Shown: positions 60,715 to 64,000 of the stretch, piece by piece | How the letters are laid out: each line of letters starts with the position of its first letter | Numbering within the stretch: position 1 is the first letter of the stretch | NCBI GenBank assembly: GCA_001051155.2 | Contig: JYIP02000004.1 | Location: forward strand, 2,164,383 to 2,228,382 | Origin: Chrysoporthe austroafricana | Taxonomy: Eukaryota > Ascomycota > Sordariomycetes > Diaporthales > Cryphonectriaceae | DNA: 64,000 nucleotides | Reading direction: 5' to 3' | The notes under the pieces: model-generated | Seen by the model: the letters and a program-made list of their open reading frames with translations, nothing else | Databases searched by the model: none | Told to the model about the DNA's origin: nothing | Program-made: the position numbers and the translations under genes

Positions 60715-62450
60715 TTACTTCTCATTAATGATCTTGATCATCTCATCGCCCTTAGGTGCAGTTGTCAGGTTCTCGTACCCGTCCTGGGTGACAAGTACGC
60801 AGTCCTCGATTCGGCAGCCGTAGACAGGGTAGTACTTCTCCAGCACCACCCTGTTGACATACTGCTCCATCTCCGGCTGATTGGTCAGGATTTCCTCGAT
60901 GTACGCCCTGTTGAAGTAAAGACCAGGCTCACAAGTGATGACCATGTCCTTCAACAGTGGCAGCGAGGGCAGGGGTGCCAGGCTTTCCCAGCTCTGTCCC
61001 TTGCCACCGAAACGGGATATCGCTGACGGCGTCACAGCATTCCTGGCTGTAAGTCCACGGATTCTCACACCTTCTATAACATCGTGTGTGTCCAGACCGA
61101 CGAGGTGACCAAGCCCGTGCATGAAGAAGAGACTCACGGCCATGGGATCGGCCGACTGACCCATTCTGCCCGGCTGGAGAAGTCCTAAGTTCAATAGTCC
61201 GCAGTAGGCCACGTCTCTAGCCTTTAGAGAGATATCCCGCCAGCTCGCTCCAGGTCTGATCATCGAGATACAAGTTTGTTGCATATCAGCAACAACCTGA
61301 TAGACCTTCTTCGCCTCGTCGGAGAACTTACCATTCAGGGGAAATGTTCGTGTGATGTCGCTTGCATAGCAGTTGAACTCGGCGCTAGCATCGAGGACCA
61401 TCAGCTGGCGGTCCCCAAAATCCTCATTGTTGGCGCCATAGTGAAGCACGGCTGCGTTCGGGCCTGACCCGGCAATAGGAGGGTAGGCCTGCTTCTTCGC
61501 ACCTAGTTCGCGACACTTGGAGAGGAACACATTCTCGACCTCGGCCTCGCTGGTCAAGGTCTTGATCGCCTTCTGTACTGCCCGGTGAGCCTCCGAGGAT
61601 ATTTCGACAGCTCTGCGGATTTGTGAAATCTCGTAGGGCGTCTTGACAGAGCGTGAAACATCCATTGCGAGTTGGAGTTGGTTTGCGTTGAGCTGCAATG
61701 CTGTGCCGATGCAAGAGCTCTGTGGGCTGATGGATGGACGCTGGCTCTCGTGCAGGACGTAGAGCATCGGTGGGTCCTTTTGAGGGTCGAGCAGGTCGTC
61801 TAGATAGGCCTGGAGGTCCTTGATGTCCCTGACGGAGTCGACATCGTAACGTGCAGTGCACTCTTCGATGCTGGGCAGGGCACCGACCCATATCACCCGC
61901 GCTGGCGCCCGGACGGGAACCCATAGAACAAGACTGTCCTTAGAGATATCGTAGGTCACTACAACGCCCGGAAAATCTGCGCCAGAGAGATAGAAGGCAC
62001 TGCACGAAAGTCAGCAGAGCCAGTTCCGGATAATGTCAAGAGTGGCCGTACTATCTGCGCTGCCGGAAAGGAGCCTCTCCATCGGTATCCTCCCACTCTG
62101 TTGATTTTTGACCAGGCAAGTAGATGAGCCCACGCGACACACCGAGGTTCTCCTTGACCTTGTACGCATGAAGCTTTGCTGAGATTGAGAGTCAGCACCA
62201 GCACCTGCACACCCTGAGGCGAGCTATCAACTAACCAGGATACTTGTCGGATTCACTAGGTTGAGAGGGCTTGAGCTCCTTATCTATGTCCTCTGCTTCA
62301 TGAAGCCGGACCTCGATCGAGCTTGAACGAAGATTAGCAAGATGATGTCCGCGCGAATGTGTTATGAGGGCGGGGACACCTAGTGGGTATGGCTTACATG
62401 GCGTCGAACTCGTCGATGTCGACCAGCTGGAGGTTGATTACGTTCTCCAT
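60715..62450 (-). CDS. M24B prolidase / Xaa-Pro aminopeptidase
   Basis: Metallopeptidase cleaving Xaa-Pro bonds in the cytosol. Four exons: 62450-62398, 62321-62236, 62178-62052 and 61999-60715, 516 residues. Introns are 76, 57 and 52 nt; the first ends in AAG. An N-terminal AMP_N domain (about 1-190; RGLIYLPGQKSTEWEDTDGE, PFRQRRYAFYLSGADFPG) precedes the pita-bread catalytic domain. Metal ligands are visible in VLDASAEFNCYASDITRTF (Asp292, Asp303), FMHGLGHLVGLDTHD (His387), TCEPGLYF and CRIEDCVLV. All ligands are present, so it should be active. The joins rebuild RRYAFYLSG, a family block. Xaa-Pro dipeptidase versus aminopeptidase cannot be decided from sequence reading. Confidence 0.93.
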
Positions 62451-62837
62451 TCTTCTGTAAGATCTATGTTGTGAGCACAAGTCGGCCACATAGGATAGAC
62501 TAGCCGGTGAAGACGTGTGTAGAACGGAAAAGTTAGCATGCAGTTTATCCCATGATTGATTCCGCCACACAGTGGGTGAGAGGACGTCAAGTGAGTGGCT
62601 GGATACCTAATCATCGGTGGTGGATCACAGCCCCTGGCTTCTCCAGATAACGGCCGGGTAACCGCCCGGAAGTACCTACCTACCAATGTAGTTCTTCGAA
62701 CCGAACGAACATCGGCCTGGTCTTTCCACCCTACTGAAAATTACAGCCGATCTGGATTTACGCCTAGCAAACTTCTCTGGAAGGTCTAGCATTTAGCCCG
62801 TCTACTTGAGGAAGCTTGTGGCACGATGGGAAAAGCA

Positions 62838-62880
62838 CGTATCTAGGTAAGGTACGTACCTTCATAGTTACCTAGATACG
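62838..62880. repeat. Perfect inverted repeat, 13-bp arms
   Basis: CGTATCTAGGTAA at 62838-62850 is perfectly complementary to TTACCTAGATACG at 62868-62880. Inside lies a 14-bp palindrome AAGGTACGTACCTT (62849-62862). The segment could form a hairpin or cruciform. Confidence 0.85.
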
Positions 62881-62929
62881 AACATTCAGATCGCTGGAGG
62901 CACGTCCCAATAACGATAAGTTTTCTTTT

Positions 62930-63015
62930 TCCTTAAAGAATTTCATAATAATAATCATAGTAAATAAATAGAAATAAAAATAAATTTACTATTGTAAGCC
63001 GATAAAAATCTTTTT

Positions 63016-63096
<81 letters not shown>

Positions 63097-63340
63097 TGTA
63101 TTGTTTGTAATATTACAGATTTTTACCCTCTAAAGGGTTACGGTTAAAACCCTTTAGCCTTTAGCCTTTAAACTATAACTTTAGAGAGTTTTACTTTTAG
63201 CTCTTAATTTTAAAAAATATTATAATTTAAGAATAGAACAATAAGTACAGTTTGAAAAAAAATTAAGCAGGGAATTCGCAAATAATCTTTAATGCTATTA
63301 TTTGGGGAGAAAAAAATCCTTATAATGCATGTAATGGCGG
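62930..63340. repeat. AT-rich tract with long poly-A runs
   Basis: Sharp shift to A/T-rich sequence, including poly-A runs (about 63020-63053 and 63065-63093) split by T8, and TA/TAA-rich sequence with CCTTTAG repeats around 63130-63175. No open frame of note. It may be a decayed repeat, perhaps mutated by RIP (repeat-induced point mutation). The homopolymers also make base calls here doubtful. Confidence 0.6.
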
Positions 63341-63836
63341 AATATTCTGTGGATTATGGAAATAGAGCTCCCGGCCAGAAATAAGAAGGCGCAAGTTTGG
63401 CACCAGAGCCTCGCCCTACGAAACCGTGCGTTTGCAAATACGCAACCACTGCAGACCGCATCTTCCCGTTGTTTTCTCCATACATATAACGCTGACCTGC
63501 ATGCACCCAGACGATTACACCCTCTACGAGAGGATTCGGGCTCTTCGAACTTAGACCGCTGAGGCAGAGTGCGGTCCGACAGTCAGCCGTCAGCCATCTT
63601 AGCGTCCCAACCAATTATTGTTCGAGCTTCACCTGTCGATGCAGTGGCGCAATCCTACCACCACGGTCGCTCACCCATTTCATCAATCACTGCTCTTATT
63701 CACCGTCCCGCAACTCACCCCTACAAAGACCCTCACTCTCGCAACGAACATTCTCTCTGCCAACCATCGAGAAGACTGACTCCAGGAATTTACCCGAAAA
63801 AGAGATTGTCCAACACAGCCGCTTTGTGTCGTCGTG

Positions 63837-64000
63837 ATGAACAGCAAGGCGAAGGGCGTGAGCCAGCCTGGTCAACGGCACATGGCCGACAACCTTACCG
63901 ACCAGCTAAATTCTATCGTGAGTGTTTGCCCCCAAAATGACGATGGAGGGCCCAGCTTTGCTGACTGTTCTCAACCCTCTCAAGATGGTGCAGATGGGCC
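63837..64000 (+). CDS. 5' part of an unidentified gene
   Basis: An ATG at 63837 opens 27 codons (MNSKAKGVSQPGQRHMADNL..) ending at a good donor GTGAGTGTTTG (63918). A plausible acceptor lies near 63984 (TCTCAAG|ATG), preceded by a GCTGACT branch-like site. The exon is C/T-rich upstream, as expected of a leader. The protein runs off the window and is too short to identify. A different 123-codon frame (63569-63940) overlaps it and is less likely because it ignores this splice signal. Confidence 0.35.
   Translation, partial: MNSKAKGVSQPGQRHMADNLTDQLNSIVSVCPQNDDGGPSFADCSQPSQDGADG

Larger units (their letters stand above)
62451..63836. other. Intergenic, prolidase to right-edge gene
   Basis: 1.4 kb between opposing starts. 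It contains a perfect inverted repeat (62838-62880), an AT-rich tract with two long poly-A runs (62930-63340), and a C/T-rich segment before the next gene. No complete gene was recognised. Confidence 0.45.

Noticed and set aside
63569..63940. 123-codon frame at the right edge
   Set aside because: It overlaps a better-supported first exon (63837-63917) with a GTGAGT donor, and its composition looks like untranslated C/T-rich leader.

Overview
The window looks like a chromosomal segment of a filamentous ascomycete (Pezizomycotina, most likely a sordariomycete). Nearly every gene is a housekeeping gene with short introns of about 45-125 bp (GT..AG, pyrimidine-rich ends, CTRAY-type branch sites), genes lie on both strands without operons, and the trifunctional TRP1 (glutamine amidotransferase + IGPS + PRAI) has the fungal fusion layout. 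I could reconstruct sixteen complete protein genes by splicing open frames so that phase is kept and family motifs join. Species cannot be told from sequence reading alone.

Layout. 0.5-6.2 kb: NUP192 (-), divergent from trp-1 (+, 6.9-9.2 kb), with a perfect TGACTCA cross-pathway-control site between them. 10.9-12.5 kb: a BRCT + WGR protein without a PARP catalytic domain (+). 13.6-18.9 kb: two tight divergent pairs, USE1 SNARE (-)/RRM protein (+) and complex I NDUFS6 (-)/MPP6 exosome cofactor (+). 21.6-30.1 kb: an insulysin-type M16 protease (+) and a UBP12/USP15-type deubiquitinase (+). 30.1-39.1 kb: a 9-kb gene-poor tract full of microsatellites and C/T-rich DNA. 39.1-41.9 kb: a cAMP phosphodiesterase (+), for which the right part of that tract is probably promoter and leader. 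43.5-45.2 kb: vacuolar carboxypeptidase Y (-). 47.3-49.5 kb: SDO1/SBDS (+) converging on RPS18/uS13 (-). 51.1-54.6 kb: ITC1, the WAC/DDT subunit of an ISWI remodeller (-). 56.5-60.4 kb: ALG8 (-) and an EMP47-like lectin (+) sharing one promoter region. 60.7-62.5 kb: a prolidase/Xaa-Pro aminopeptidase (-). The right edge carries an AT-rich, poly-A-laden tract and the 5' end of another gene.

The genes do not form a biosynthetic cluster. Themes that recur are the secretory pathway (USE1, ALG8, EMP47-like lectin, carboxypeptidase Y), RNA and ribosome metabolism (RRM protein, MPP6, SDO1, RPS18) and peptide turnover (M16 protease, prolidase). I found no transposase, reverse transcriptase, rRNA, confident tRNA or CRISPR. 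The most noteworthy observations are an in-frame TAG in the RRM gene followed by 94 coding-like codons, the PARP-less BRCT-WGR protein, a retainable 54-nt intron in the deubiquitinase that would encode a hydrophobic segment, a receiver-like N-terminus on the phosphodiesterase, an ATG-only coding exon plus 19-nt microexon in ITC1, and a probable low-quality duplicated read at 50.1-50.4 kb.
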